Origin: Cyanophora paradoxa
Taxonomy: Eukaryota > Glaucocystophyceae > Cyanophorales > Cyanophoraceae
Length of the DNA: 64,000 bases
Direction: 5' to 3'
Assembly (NCBI GenBank): GCA_004431415.1
Contig: QPMI01000524.1
Location: 1 to 64,000 of the forward strand
Part shown: positions 35,800 through 47,394 of the stretch, in pieces
Position numbering within the stretch: position 1 is the first letter of the stretch
Layout: every line of letters starts with the position of its first letter
Notes under the pieces: generated by a model
Databases searched by the model: none
What the model was told of the DNA's origin: nothing
Seen by the model: the letters and a program-made list of their open reading frames with translations, nothing else
Program-made: the position numbers and the translations under genes

Positions 35800-36516
35800 T
35801 TACAAGACACAGAGACACTGCTGCAGATGAGGGAGTGCAATGCGAACTAGTTCATGTACAGGTAGTCTAGCATCGAGCCGTACAATCGGAATTCGACGCT
35901 GGTCTTCCAGCTCATTAAGCCACTCAGCATACAATTTTGACAAGCCTGGAATAGTCCGGATGGTCTCTTGTGAATCTCCCCGACTGCATGCACGACGCTG
36001 ACAGAGCTCACTTGACGCATCCAGATATACTATCATAATCGGATCGGGAAACGCAAGACAAGCATACGTTTCTTGAAGCAAGTCGCGCTCGTGAAGGGTG
36101 AGATTGCCACGAGCGTGCCAGTAGGATGAGAAGATAGTATTTGAAGAATAATGACATCGCTCGACCAGGCCGATGATCGGAGGACTGCCAGTGCTAACGC
36201 TAGCGCTGTTGGCAATCGATAATTGGCGAAGGTGATCAGCATGAGACAGTAACGCTCGAAGCTGCATGCCAAGTACAGCGCCTGGTCTAGGGCCACCAGG
36301 CGCAAAAATACCGTCCAACCACGGCTGCCAAATATGCAGAGGCTCCGGGAATACACGAAACTGGGAGTGGCAGTTTGCTTCGACGGCTGCAGAAACTAGC
36401 TCTGCAATGAGCGTGCTTTTACCAGCTCCCGGCGGCGCTTCGAACGATACATATGGACGCGCTGTTGCAGGCACCGGTCGGCGTACTGTGAGCGGGAAAT
36501 CTACTAACGACTGCAT
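35800..36516 (-). CDS. Deoxynucleoside kinase (dCK/dGK/TK2 family)
   Basis: A 238-residue protein that would phosphorylate deoxynucleosides to monophosphates for nucleotide salvage. Reading from the ATG at 36,516: P-loop FEAPPGAGKSTL (residues about 26-37), the family's FPEPLHIWQPW (thymidine-kinase PEP-x-x-x-W segment), the catalytic-core ERCHYSSNTIFSSYW (family ERSxYSxxxxF; the usual Ser is Cys here), then IMIVYLDASSELCQRRACSR with the arginine-rich lid, and LSKLYAEWLNEL. Length and motif order match complete family members. The frame is open far upstream, but the ATG at 36,516 sits at the natural N-terminus. It is divergent from the gene at 36,739. Fungi are generally considered to lack deoxynucleoside kinases, so its origin is of interest. 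The frame is intact and intronless. Confidence 0.88.
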   Translation of the reverse strand: MQSLVDFPLTVRRPVPATARPYVSFEAPPGAGKSTLIAELVSAAVEANCHSQFRVFPEPLHIWQPWLDGIFAPGGPRPGAVLGMQLRALLSHADHLRQLSIANSASVSTGSPPIIGLVERCHYSSNTIFSSYWHARGNLTLHERDLLQETYACLAFPDPIMIVYLDASSELCQRRACSRGDSQETIRTIPGLSKLYAEWLNELEDQRRIPIVRLDARLPVHELVRIALPHLQQCLCVL

Positions 36517-36738
36517 GGACTTAGGGTGAGAAGCAGACGAAAAAAGTGAACAGGGGTACAGGCAAAACATGGACACGTGCACATAGAAGATAGTCGCAAG
36601 CACAGCACTAGTACGCAAGCAGCGAACGCGCGTTGCAGTGCGGAACTGAATCTGAGCAGTACCGAAATAACGTCGCTGGCAAATTTCGCGGAGTGCAGCC
36701 GGTGTCACGCAGCGCACTCTGACAGGTCGGCACGTCCT

Positions 36739-37282
36739 ATGTCTGCCGGTCGCACGCTTAGTCAGTTGCAGGTCATCGACTTCAAAGTCCGGTACCCTGA
36801 ATTCATAAAGGAGCAAGGGGTGCCACCCAACAAACCGGATGTGCGCTTCCCTTACCAGCTACTTCGCGCCACTGCCTCAGCGGTTGGCTGCAGCTGCTCA
36901 TTATAACACGATGATTCACGAGGGGAACGAGGTCCAGCTGTTCATGACCATGTCGCCAACTACTACGTATTGGGAGCAGCTACTCGGCCTGCATGCAAAC
37001 GGAATCGCGGAGAAATTGCCAGATACGGATACGGCTATAACCACATTCGACGGGAGTGGTGTCGCGACCTCTTTCCAGCAAGATCAGTACCAACTGATCA
37101 CTGCAGCTGTACCAGTCGCAGCACACGAGGACAGTGAGGATGATATGCCAGCACTGGAAATCGGCATGCCACACTTTTACATAGGGATCAACGCCATTTC
37201 CGCCGCGACCGATCCTCCAGCAGTATACTCTCATGAGCATTCGTTGATCTGGCTAGTAGGGGCGGTGCGGCGTGAAGAATAA
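36739..37282 (+). CDS. Unrecognised 167-residue protein, two exons
   Basis: Exon 1 is 36,739-36,840 (MSAGRTLSQLQVIDFKVRYP and on to NKPD). A 40-nt intron 36,841-36,880 (GTGCGC to CTCAG) joins in frame to exon 2, 36,881-37,282, which contains HEGNEVQLFMTMSPTTTYW and an acidic ALEI segment and ends VGAVRREE. The protein looks globular with a beta-rich second half; no family is recognised. It lies between the divergent kinase (222 bp away) and the convergent Helitron gene, whose stop is only 58 bp beyond its own. Confidence 0.5.
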
Positions 37283-37340
37283 AAATTCGATCGATTAAAT
37301 GGACATATCGCTAAACGAGGGCATCATAGTCATATCTATT

Positions 37341-40300
37341 CTACGGTATCAATGCAGAGTAATGGTGGTTCTGTATAGAAAGTAGAGAACCGTCGCAGTG
37401 AAAGATCCCGTGGTAGAGTAGACACAAGGGACGGTGATAACGGATGAGAGGAGGGACGTGAAAAGTTCCATCAATCCCTGTGTGTATATACGGGAAACGT
37501 CGGGAGGCACTCCTATCTTCAAAAAAAATCATGATAGGTCTACACAAGTAGGCCGAACAGAAGGCGACTTCCAGATTTGTAGCTGCACGGGCGTTATAAT
37601 GACATGAGTAGTTTCTGGTTAGTAGGCAGCACACACCGTCTGTACCGGGCTCTCGCATGCGGTTGCAGTATGCGGTAATGATATTCGCACCTTGATTGAG
37701 ACCTTGCGCGCCGTTTGGAGCGACTGGGGCGTCGGGAATTGCAGCGGAGTATAATAGGGGTAGAAAGGATGGAGAGGACTAGTTGACATCATCAGGTCAA
37801 CAACACCTGCCCGTAGTGTATCCGCAAAGAAACATTTCTCTGATTTCCGCTGTAAGACAGGGAAGGTCCCTTCAGCAGATAACCCGTCGATGATGGATAG
37901 GAACATGCAGCGGCCTGCACCAGAATTGCTGCGAATTTCGACGTATTGGAATGGAGCTCTAGATATAAATGAAAGGTCTAGATAATTACTGACCTGACAG
38001 GAACAAGGTAAGGGGACACTACGTTTGGAGGCAGCGTCCCTTGCGTTACCATGGCAGATATGCGCTCTGCCATAATATGAACCACAGAAGATTGGATATG
38101 AGTTGAGGAAGGTGCAGCAGGGACAACAACAGTGTTGGTAGAGTGGAAGACAGCATGAACGGGAGGTGCGGGACCACTAGAAGCTGCATGTGCAAAAACC
38201 GAGTCCAGACGGCGAGGAAGGAGATCATGCGACAAGAAGGGGACGGTGCAGGGTGTAGATGGCGAAAGTAATGGACCCAGGGACGGACAGGGGCACTAGA
38301 GGAAGAAACCGGATGAGAAGTGTGGATAACTGACGTAATCGCAGTTCCAGCTACGTTGGCCCGTTTCGGACAGGATGAGGTGACCGAATCGTTTAATTTG
38401 CGTTTCGGTGTCACAGGGGTTGGTTGTGAACTTGAAGCAGGGGCGTTTGTAGAACCCTGTTTCTTCGGGGTACCAACTTGTTTTGATGATCCGGAATTTG
38501 CAGCTTTGAGGCGATAGTATTCCATGACTGACGGCGGCTTGGCAACTGGCATAATTGAAGTTCCCACAATGCGCGGCGATCTGACGTTGGTAGGCCGATT
38601 GAAGACGACAGAGTCCGAAGGCGTTCCTGTTCCCGAATATCGCAAGGGTTCGGAGCAAAGTAAAGCCATCGATCGCAAGTTGTGTTCGAATCTATGATGG
38701 CATCGACATCCGATACATCAGACTCGCCGCTGCTCGAACATATGGTCGCCAATGGTACAGGTACCCGCTTGGATTGGCGTCCAGGTTTTCGTGACTTGGG
38801 GTCGCGTAGGACATGGGTGAATATGATATCCGCTGAAGATCGAACGCGACTACAGGCTACATACGCCATGTTATACGAGAATGCACGTGCAAGGTCAACC
38901 ACGATCTTGGGCAAGGTCAGGCCTTGGCATTTATGGATAGTAACAGCCCATGCTAGTCGAAATGGGAACTGTGTACGCGATGGCGTAGGGCTTGTGGTCT
39001 TGGCCTCACTCGTCAGGGCGGGCTGGGTTTCATGTTCCGGCTGGTCTGAATTTGGCGTTTCCTTTGCATGTACAACAGGCTCATTCGAAAGATCGCGTTC
39101 GGAAGGCTCGATTCGTACAGCCTGGTAGTCGACACCTGCAAGCGAAACTTGGACGCGTCCTCGTTTGCGACCGACCTTGTCATCGTCGAATGCGATGTAC
39201 AGTGCGACGGGTGCATTCTTGTCCAAGATTCGGACCGTTGAGGACGACAGTGGAACTGGACCATCGAACTCCCAACCAACCAAGGTTCCGAGGGCTCCAT
39301 TAACCAGCCCGTCGTGTGTATCTTCATTGATGATCATCATTACACGTGAGCCGAGACAAAAAGTGAACTTGGCTGCCAACAGATCACTCTGTTTATTCTG
39401 CAAACTCCAGACTGAGACAAGAAAAAAGATATATAGATCGAACATGGAACAAGTCACGCACGTCAACAGGATCAGCTGGCTTACATGTTTTCGCCTTCTT
39501 GTCGTATTCACCCTCATCGAAAGCCTCCAACGTGATGATCGGTGCTAGGTACCGATGTGATGTTGCGAACAGGCGAGTCTGATTGTAGGAAGCAACTTCC
39601 CTGTTACAAGGGAACACACGCAATGCATTCTGCCAAGCAGGAGAAGACAGCTCAAGCTCCAACTGCGCATACCTCGGCGATTTTCCTGAGGGTCAACGGA
39701 CCTAAAGGCCCACGGTATTTCAGCACGCTTCAAACTCCTACTTGAATGACGCAGACAATATGTAGTCACACCTGGACAGCACGAGACGTTTATCATTATC
39801 GTGGAATTCACCGACACGCAGTCGCAGACAGGTGTCACGCCACATCGTATCACCAGCTTGCCGGACCACTTCGTCGAGAAAAATGGGATGAAATAATGAA
39901 AGCCATAGATGGATATCGTCGATACGGTCGGCATCTTGCTTGAACGTACGCCACATAAGAGGCGACAAAGGACTGTAAATCCGCTTCTCCCGGACAGGAG
40001 GTAGCTGAAAGAAATCCCCGAAACAGATTACGGATTTTCCAGCAAAAGGAGCATCGATCTGAAAGATCTCCTGCAGACGCTGATTGACACGCGGGAAATT
40101 CTTGCCACCTATGAAGCTGATCTCGTCGATGATGATAAGTTCGACGTCCCGGAACTTTGCATTCAATTGGCAGGCTCGTTGTCCAGACAGAGGGTAAAAC
40201 GTGTCCTTTGCGCCGTCTTTAGGAGGGGCACCGAATGCCAGAAGAGTAGAGACGGTGCTACCTCCAATGTTAAACGATGCAACACCAGTCCAGGACATGA

Positions 40301-43300
40301 GCAGAACCCCTCCGTTGCCACACGGTTGGGCCATGTTGGCATGATCCCGGCTCCATTGCATCATATATTTTACAATCGTCTTGATTAGGAAAGACTTCCC
40401 TGTACCGCCTGGTCCGACACACGCCACATGTAAGGGTAGTTTGGGAGAGATGGCAGGGAGTTCCACTTGTCGGCAAGCTGGCATCCCGGCATTCGCAGCT
40501 AGCTTTGCATTGTAACTATGCAACCGGAACCAATCAGGTCATTATAATAAAAATAACGAAAGCCAGCACACTCGGATTGAGAGGTGTAGTGTTTTTCGAG
40601 CCGACTAGTCATTTGACGGACGGCAACCATCAGCTCCCGTTGTCGGGGCTTCAATTTCGTTTCCATGTCTGGCAGGCTCATTGAATCAAGATCATGCAAA
40701 TCGACACTTGAATTCGACGTAGCCGGGACGGGTGGCTGAATCGAACTAGGTGGCTCAGAGTTGGCCGCCTCTGGTTCCGAAGGGATAGCAGCCGGTGCAA
40801 TGTTTGGTCCACCACCTTGCGCTCCCGCAGGAGGAACGGAGTCATGAGGGAGCATTTCGGCATCGACCCCCTGGACTCCTTCGGGTGCACGGGGTCGCAC
40901 ATGGGACGTGGATGATGCTGTGCCAGTGGTCGAGCGATTATCATGGTGCAAATCTCTCCCAGCAGCCAATCGCGCATCCCTGTCGAATTTTTGGAGAGAT
41001 CGTTCGAGACGTGCAGCCATATGACAGTGAGTAAACTGTATGTTGTACTCTATAGTTGCACGGTGACGGATGACGGCGGCGGATATAACTTCTGGAGTAA
41101 CGTCATCCTCAGACTCGACCCCCAGCAGATCGCGCAGTTCGTTCCGGAAAGGGACATGCATAAAAAGAAGACTGTACAAGCTGTCCGGATCGCCATCCTT
41201 CGGAACCCGAACCCGAATTGCGCGCGGTCGACGACGCTGTTGCAGCACGTGCCGATGGAAAGGTTTGCCCATCGAGGTCCGTGGACACACGCTGGTAACG
41301 GAAATTTATGATTACCAGTTGTGTGAAATGCAAGGATCCGATTAAAAACAAATATACCCGGAGGCAGCAATTTTGGGTCGAAGTGGTGCTGTTGTCTGCG
41401 GATGTTGTTTCCGGATAGCCTCATTCGACCATGCCGGATTCGGCTCCCAATCATTCAAATTAGTGCCATTGTCCATTCCATCGCAATCCACATCCTCGCT
41501 TGTGAGATTCGAATCAGGGCCGGCGCCCTTTGGGGCATCACCAAGGAAATGTATGTTGAACCAATTCATGTACTGCATGAATGTCAACGATTCGAATATA
41601 GGTGGCGCATCTAATACATCCATCAGTTCGAACGGTCGTAAAAAAACCACCCCGAAAGCATGCACGTACCAGCAGGGTCTTTGGTGCGAGCCATATAATA
41701 ATCGATCTGATCGTCGGCCCATGCATCTTGATCTTCAGGATTCTTCTGCATCCTGAATTCAAGATCTTTTTTACGACGCAGATGTTTGGTGCGCTTCGAT
41801 GGAAGATAAGCCCCCACTGAGCATGATGTCCTTGATGAATAAAATAAAGGGAGACCTGCCAACAGAAAATGCATATTCAGGTAAATCAAAGTGGAATGAT
41901 ACAATTCAATTAATTCGAAGCCAAGGAAGTATAGGGTACAGACCCAGGCAATATAATCCTGCTTCCTGTTTCGACATTGTCCGACACCCGAGCATAGCAT
42001 TACGCATCTATATGAGGGGTCCCGACAGTCAGCGTCATGTGTAGCAAGGAATCCAGGCACGCGATGCAGCATGCCTTCAGAAGGATCTGATTAGTCGACG
42101 CCTCATCCGGCAAGTCGCTCAATACGGCCTCCACAGCTTTCATCTCCTCCGTCTCATCCTTAGTCATATAGCCGAGAATATACGCGGCTATCTTGTAAGG
42201 GTTCGTCACTACTTGAATATCCATATTGGCCTGCCAGAGCTGGATGATGACGTCGTGAAAGTTATTCGTGTAACGATCGTCCTGCGTTGTTCGCCGGAAG
42301 ATCACCTCCTTGTCACCACGGCACATAAATCGCTCTTCATGCGAACTCCGCAGATGAGTCTTAGAAGCAAACACCTGGGGAAATCCGAAGCGACATTTAC
42401 AGCGCTCCTTGTATTCCGCCATGAACTTCGCAATGCGGGCAGAACGGGCGACGTGCTCAGAAGGTGCTGCTTTTTCCATAGCGGCCAACTGGTCGTCGAG
42501 GACGCTATTGCGGGCCGAATCCAGAAGGGGGTCATGTAGTTCCGCACTGTCATCTACCGTAGGCAATTTCCGATGACGTCGAAACTTAAAGGAAGCAGCA
42601 GGATCGATCCTGCAAGTATGAGAGTGTTTATGTCGATTGAAACGGGCAACGTAATTCTGTAAACGAGGTGTTGCCCATGGTTGAGCGAAAGGCCCTTCCG
42701 TTCGAGGTTGCTGAAGTTGAATCGTCGGTTCGCGTACACATGAACGGGGGCAGAGTAAAAAATGAGGAAATCGAATGACTCACCTCGGTTTTGACGACTG
42801 TATCAAGCCACTCACAAACTTGCTCGGCATTGAACGTGGGATCCGAAGGGTCCAAGTTCGGTGGCGGTGTTGTCACACCATCTCGGATGCGCTCACCCAA
42901 CCAGATTACCAAATGAGCATGCAGCGATCCACGACTCTGTACCTCATACCTTCGATTACATTATTGGCGAGAATTAAGTACGGTATGAACCTAACCGCGA
43001 ACCGGACAAAGAAATCAACCACCGGCCAACCAAATAAGACCTCCCCCGCCTCCGATTGGAAGAGATCAAGCATGGCACGGACACGCTCGTCGAAATGTTC
43101 AGCCACGATTCCAGGGTTATCGTTCAGCAATTTAACAACCTCGTCACGATTCGCAGTGAACGCCGTTACATCTGCACTGGACCGGAAACGAATAGGATCG
43201 ATTGCACGCAATAAGTCCGGCCAATGAAGGTCGTCGCTGGAGAGAGTCATGTAGATATGAGGAAATCCAATCGTAGTGAACATGCTGTGTAATTTATTTC

Positions 43301-45582
43301 TCGCGTTGATCCAATACGCGGCTGTACCGCGCACCTAATTGAACACCACTTTGGTCAGCACAGCAGAGGCAGTAATATATACAAGGGCAAAGACGTGAAC
43401 GTGCGTTACGTGTCATTGTACGGTAGCACCGCGTACGAATGGCCAAAGCGTCGAGGGAATGGTCTTCCACAGTACTGTTTATTAAATTTAATGCGTCGGC
43501 AACAGTCAAGGGGGCATTGGAAGCGACATTGTGGGTGTCACGATTATCGGTTGACATAGCATTGACTATATGATCCCGCACAAAATTGAATCCACGCCAT
43601 GCATCATCATCCAATATAATTGACACGGAATTCAGAAGAGCAGCAGGATCTCGCTGGAAGGGAGCAGATGATGCTGCAAGGCATCGGTGTGAAAAAAATT
43701 CACGGGCCGTGAGTTCGATTGGCCTGGCGGGATCATGCAGGCCGTGCGTGCCTGAAGTAACTAACTTAATCTCGGGCGGCACGGTTTCAAATAGCAAATA
43801 GCTTACCTGTAGGATAAACTGACAAGAAGGAGCAGACGTCTGTTTCGGGCGCATGCGCACGGATAATACGGCCGGCGTTTACAGGGAGAGTGCTAAGCGA
43901 AGTTCCTTTCAGATTCACGGCGACAGAAGGGCAGATCGGACGGTTCAGAGGCGAGGAGTCAGAGACTCCGTCATCCGAATCATCACTATCCGAATCATCG
44001 GCCTCGCGTGGGTTAACGACATTGTCAGTAGTTCCAGCATTCCATTTCTCAATTTCGGCCAGTAGCTCGGGATCGGTTGGATCACGCAATAGAATATTCT
44101 GATAATACAGGTGCTTGGTGGTATTCCGCAGGCATTCGAGAACTTCGAAGCAGCGATCCAGCCTAACGCGGTTGTACCAAGTCTCTCCACCTTTCGGCTT
44201 TCGTTGATTCACCAAGCAAACCTTCCCTCTTGGTGGAAGTGGGAAAATTGCTTTGATATTGTTGATGGGGTTGCAGGGTACAAAAATCACTCGTCCTTGA
44301 GAACCTAGTTGCCCTCCACCCATCCTGCGACCATTCTGCCCTTTTGGTCCTCGAACATGAATTAACTGAGATAGCATACGAAATTACATGACGGTAAATG
44401 AGAGTGACAAATAGATATCACCTGATAGTTATTAACCCGCTGACACATCAGCAATTCCGGGTACGTTAAATCAGACAAAAGACGTCGCGTACTTTCATCG
44501 ACCTCCACACAGTGCAGACGATTCTGGACAAAATCTGCTTTAGCCGGGTGTGTCGATAAGTATCCAATAACACATACCAAGCGCGAGAAGGGGCAGAAAG
44601 GTCGTTCCGGAGTGCATTGAAAAGCATGGCACCGGGTACAAAATTCGACACTTGCCTGATCAACGGGTATTCCATGCAGACGCAATACTGAACACGGTTG
44701 ACAGCACACATCTGTAAGTACACACTGACAACTCGATTCATGATGTCGTAGCGGTGAAGCATTCCCAGAAGACACACATTGGCAGCGAATGACATGCAAT
44801 TTATCTGACCGCCTTGACTCTGTGCAGCAGCTACACAGTCGCCGGATGCAGTATAGCTTGAGAAAAATAACCTGGCAGCATCCTTTAATGCTTGGTTTGA
44901 AATCTCGTTCCAGAACTGAATCGGTTCATAGCTGATGCAAGCATATGCATGAGAAGTAGACGTGCGTACACGGAAACGCAAACTTACTCGGACAATAAGG
45001 TGGCGAAATCCGTGTGAAGTTCCAAGAGACGTTCAGTCTTGTTGCGCCTGCTACGACTTGCACTCTTCGCGTGTTCCGAGGGTCTGAGAGGATTCGACGC
45101 ATGGCGAGCTGCAGGAAAAATAAAACAGAGATAAACGGACATGAAAAGAAAATTCAAATGTCACCCCGCACGTACCCGAATCATAATCACGCAATAATTG
45201 CCTGTCAGAGTCAGGGAGCGCATTTCTCAGGCGACCACGGTACGAATTCTCTGAAAAAGCGCCCGTCATGCCAGTTCACTAAGGGTTGCAAGTTCTAATA
45301 AACACTCACTTGTTTGTCTGCTAGGCTGGGTCGATCGGTGAGCTATAGACCGATGGGCCTCCCAACAAGGACGATCAGCGAGTACGGTGCCACACAGACC
45401 ACATGGAAATTTGTCGTCCAGTGTAATATCGTGGGCACCAGCCAAGTGGTATCGCCATTCATTCTCGGTCCGAAATGCAGCCCTGCATGAGGCGGCACCG
45501 ACACAACGGTACGCAAACTATAAAAAAGATGCACGCAAATTAGCGAGAGGCAAACGGTCCGAAACAAAAATACCACTTGCAT
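37341..45582 (-). CDS. Hel-type replicase-helicase (Helitron transposase) with zinc fingers and OTU-like domain
   Basis: A rolling-circle transposase in many exons. N-terminus: start at 45,582, exon 45,517-45,310 with two zinc fingers (CVGAASCRAAF with HLAGAH, and CGLCGTVLADRP with HRSIAH). Helitron_like_N: MTLSSDDLHWPDLLRAI (about 43,215). HUH site: a ~53-nt intron joins FFVR to YEVQSRGSLHAHLVIWL (about 42,915). Y2 site: YILGYMTK (about 42,165-42,185), preceded by CRFGFP and RYTNNFHDVIIQLW. Helicase: Walker A GPGGTGKS (about 40,400), Walker B ELIIIDEISF, GDFFQLPPV, DGLVNGALGTLVG, and the motif VI region RLAWAVTIHKCQGLTLP with AYVACSRVR (about 38,900). After a Ser/Pro-rich linker, an in-frame intron near 37,950 leads to an OTU-like end: GAGRCMFLSIIDGL, AYLCRPIMIF and NHHYSALIP before the stop. 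The usual Asp before the OTU Cys is absent. All three catalytic centres of Rep and Hel look intact. Confidence 0.88.
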
Positions 45583-46260
45583 GTTGAGCTGGGGTTGCAT
45601 GCACGAATCGATGGAGAAGAGGCGGAGTTGATAAAGAAGACTGCGACAGATGGCACGGTCTAGGTGCAATTTTAGGAAAACGTTGCACCTAACATGGCAG
45701 CGACGTTACACCGGAATATAATACCCATATTATTCAGCACGCACAATTTCGAGAAAACGTGAGGGCGTGAATGATGAAGAACCCGGTAGAGGGTTATAGG
45801 CAAATTGCACATCGGGCGGTGCAGCCCCTGCCATGAATATATTGACTCGTTCAACCTGCGTCGACAAATGTAAGAACATTCCACGTCTCCACGCAACAGC
45901 ACATATTCGGCAGCAGCGCGCAGAGGGCCTCCGAGATCTTGACACGATACGCACGGGCCAAATTCGAGGACGCGCCCCCGGCCGCGAGAAGCCCTTGCGT
46001 CTAAAGCCTGCAACGCGTACGCTCTCGGCGCCCTGCCTCGGCAGGAAGGGACGTACAGCGGCGCACGCGACGGGAGCACCAGGGCGACGTGCGGCCGTCA
46101 AGGACACACCGCCGGCCGAAAGTCCACGATGGTCCACGTGTACCAGGGTAGCTGAGCACGCTAGACGCCAACTGGGGATGCAGTTCCTAAAGAAGATGCT
46201 AGGCGGCAAGACTAACCGTACTAATTCAACGACCACCCACAGGGGTATCGCATAAAAAAC
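37341..46260 (-). mobile_element. Helitron, ends not located
   Basis: Defined only by its transposase gene. Canonical Helitrons have no terminal inverted repeats: 5' TC, and 3' CTRR preceded by a short hairpin, inserted between A and T. I could not fix either end by eye, so the limits given are the coding region plus upstream DNA. The deoxynucleoside kinase (35.8-36.5 kb), the 167-residue gene (36.7-37.3 kb) and the 194-residue gene (46.3-46.9 kb) lie close enough to be cargo, but this is inference. Confidence 0.6.
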
Positions 46261-46293
46261 ACAGTAGTTGGAAGCAGCACCAGCTATATTAAG

Positions 46294-46878
46294 ATGTCTA
46301 GCGGGAAGACGATCGCCATATCCAAGGACCTTGTCGCAAACGCGACGCAATACGCACAGAGAGCATACGATAGCGTATTACGGGATGTTAGACAGGATGC
46401 CGTTGCCAATCTCGGAGACTTCCCCTCGGAATGCAGGGCCGACCTCGTAGAGCTGGAATACACAGCATTGCAGTTAACCGGCAAGCGGCTGATCACGAAT
46501 CGACAGTTCAATCGACTCGTATGGGCGGCGGAGGTGTACGCGCAGTTCGCCGAAGTTGACCGGTGTCTGCAAGCAGAAGCTATGGAGATTAAGCGTGACA
46601 ACGAGCCTAGTCAGTTCTGCGGCGTATTAAGCGTCTCCCCCTTTTCAGCCGGGACACGATGGCGAGTGCTAGCTTTGAAACGGAAGTGGAATTGGAAACT
46701 GAAGGCGACTGACGAGAAACACGTGGAAGCAGCGGCAGCTCAAGATCGGGACATCGAAGATCTGGAAATATACGCAACAGTATCAGAGGCAATCGCTGCA
46801 GTGGAGACTAGGATCGCAGATATTGAACGCGGAGGGCAACGAGCAGCGGGGACTGTAATAAGGCTGGTGGGTTGGTAA
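46294..46878 (+). CDS. Unrecognised 194-residue helical protein
   Basis: A single uninterrupted frame from ATG 46,294 (MSSGKTIAISKDLVANATQY). It is predicted almost wholly helical, with a basic patch (LALKRKWNWKLKAT) in the middle and a C-terminal heptad-like stretch (IEDLEIYATVSEAIAAVETR). No signal peptide or membrane segment. It is divergently placed about 700 bp from the Helitron start. A small DNA- or RNA-binding or structural protein is possible, but nothing identifies it. Confidence 0.45.
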   Translation: MSSGKTIAISKDLVANATQYAQRAYDSVLRDVRQDAVANLGDFPSECRADLVELEYTALQLTGKRLITNRQFNRLVWAAEVYAQFAEVDRCLQAEAMEIKRDNEPSQFCGVLSVSPFSAGTRWRVLALKRKWNWKLKATDEKHVEAAAAQDRDIEDLEIYATVSEAIAAVETRIADIERGGQRAAGTVIRLVGW

Positions 46879-47394
46879 GCATGAATTATCTGTACATGAA
46901 CACAATAACGTATGCGTGGATTTGAACTGAAACATGCAATCGGATGCAGTGAGGAGTGTTTGGAGGTCCGGAGAAAAAAGAAGAGCGCGTGGGGAAAATG
47001 CAGCAAGCATGCAATTACACGGGACCAAACCTCCAAGATTGACAGTACAAATTGTAGGCAGTAACTACCAGTTGTTCAGCAGGAATTAATATACATCATT
47101 CTAAGATGATATCCAACTCTAACTGGTGAACTTGCAAGGCAGATTCCAGAGCCTGGCAGATGCAAGGCAGTGGCATGGCAGCAGACGAACATGAGAGATG
47201 CCACAGTGCAGGTTCCGCAAGCCAGAAGCAGGTATATATACGGAAGGAACGAAGGGCGGGGGGCCAACTGGATGCATATGCGGGTTGGATAGAGGCAGGG
47301 AGAATTAGGGAAGCTGAAGGAAAATGCGATGTAAGATGTAAGAAACGCGTGTGTAAGAAACACTCATCGACAAAATTGGGCGAACCTGGAGCGA

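Noticed and set aside
45730-46350. 206-codon minus-strand frame upstream of the Helitron start.
   Set aside because: Arg/Pro-rich without a domain, overlapped by an open plus frame; it does not join to the zinc-finger exon, which has its own nearby ATG.
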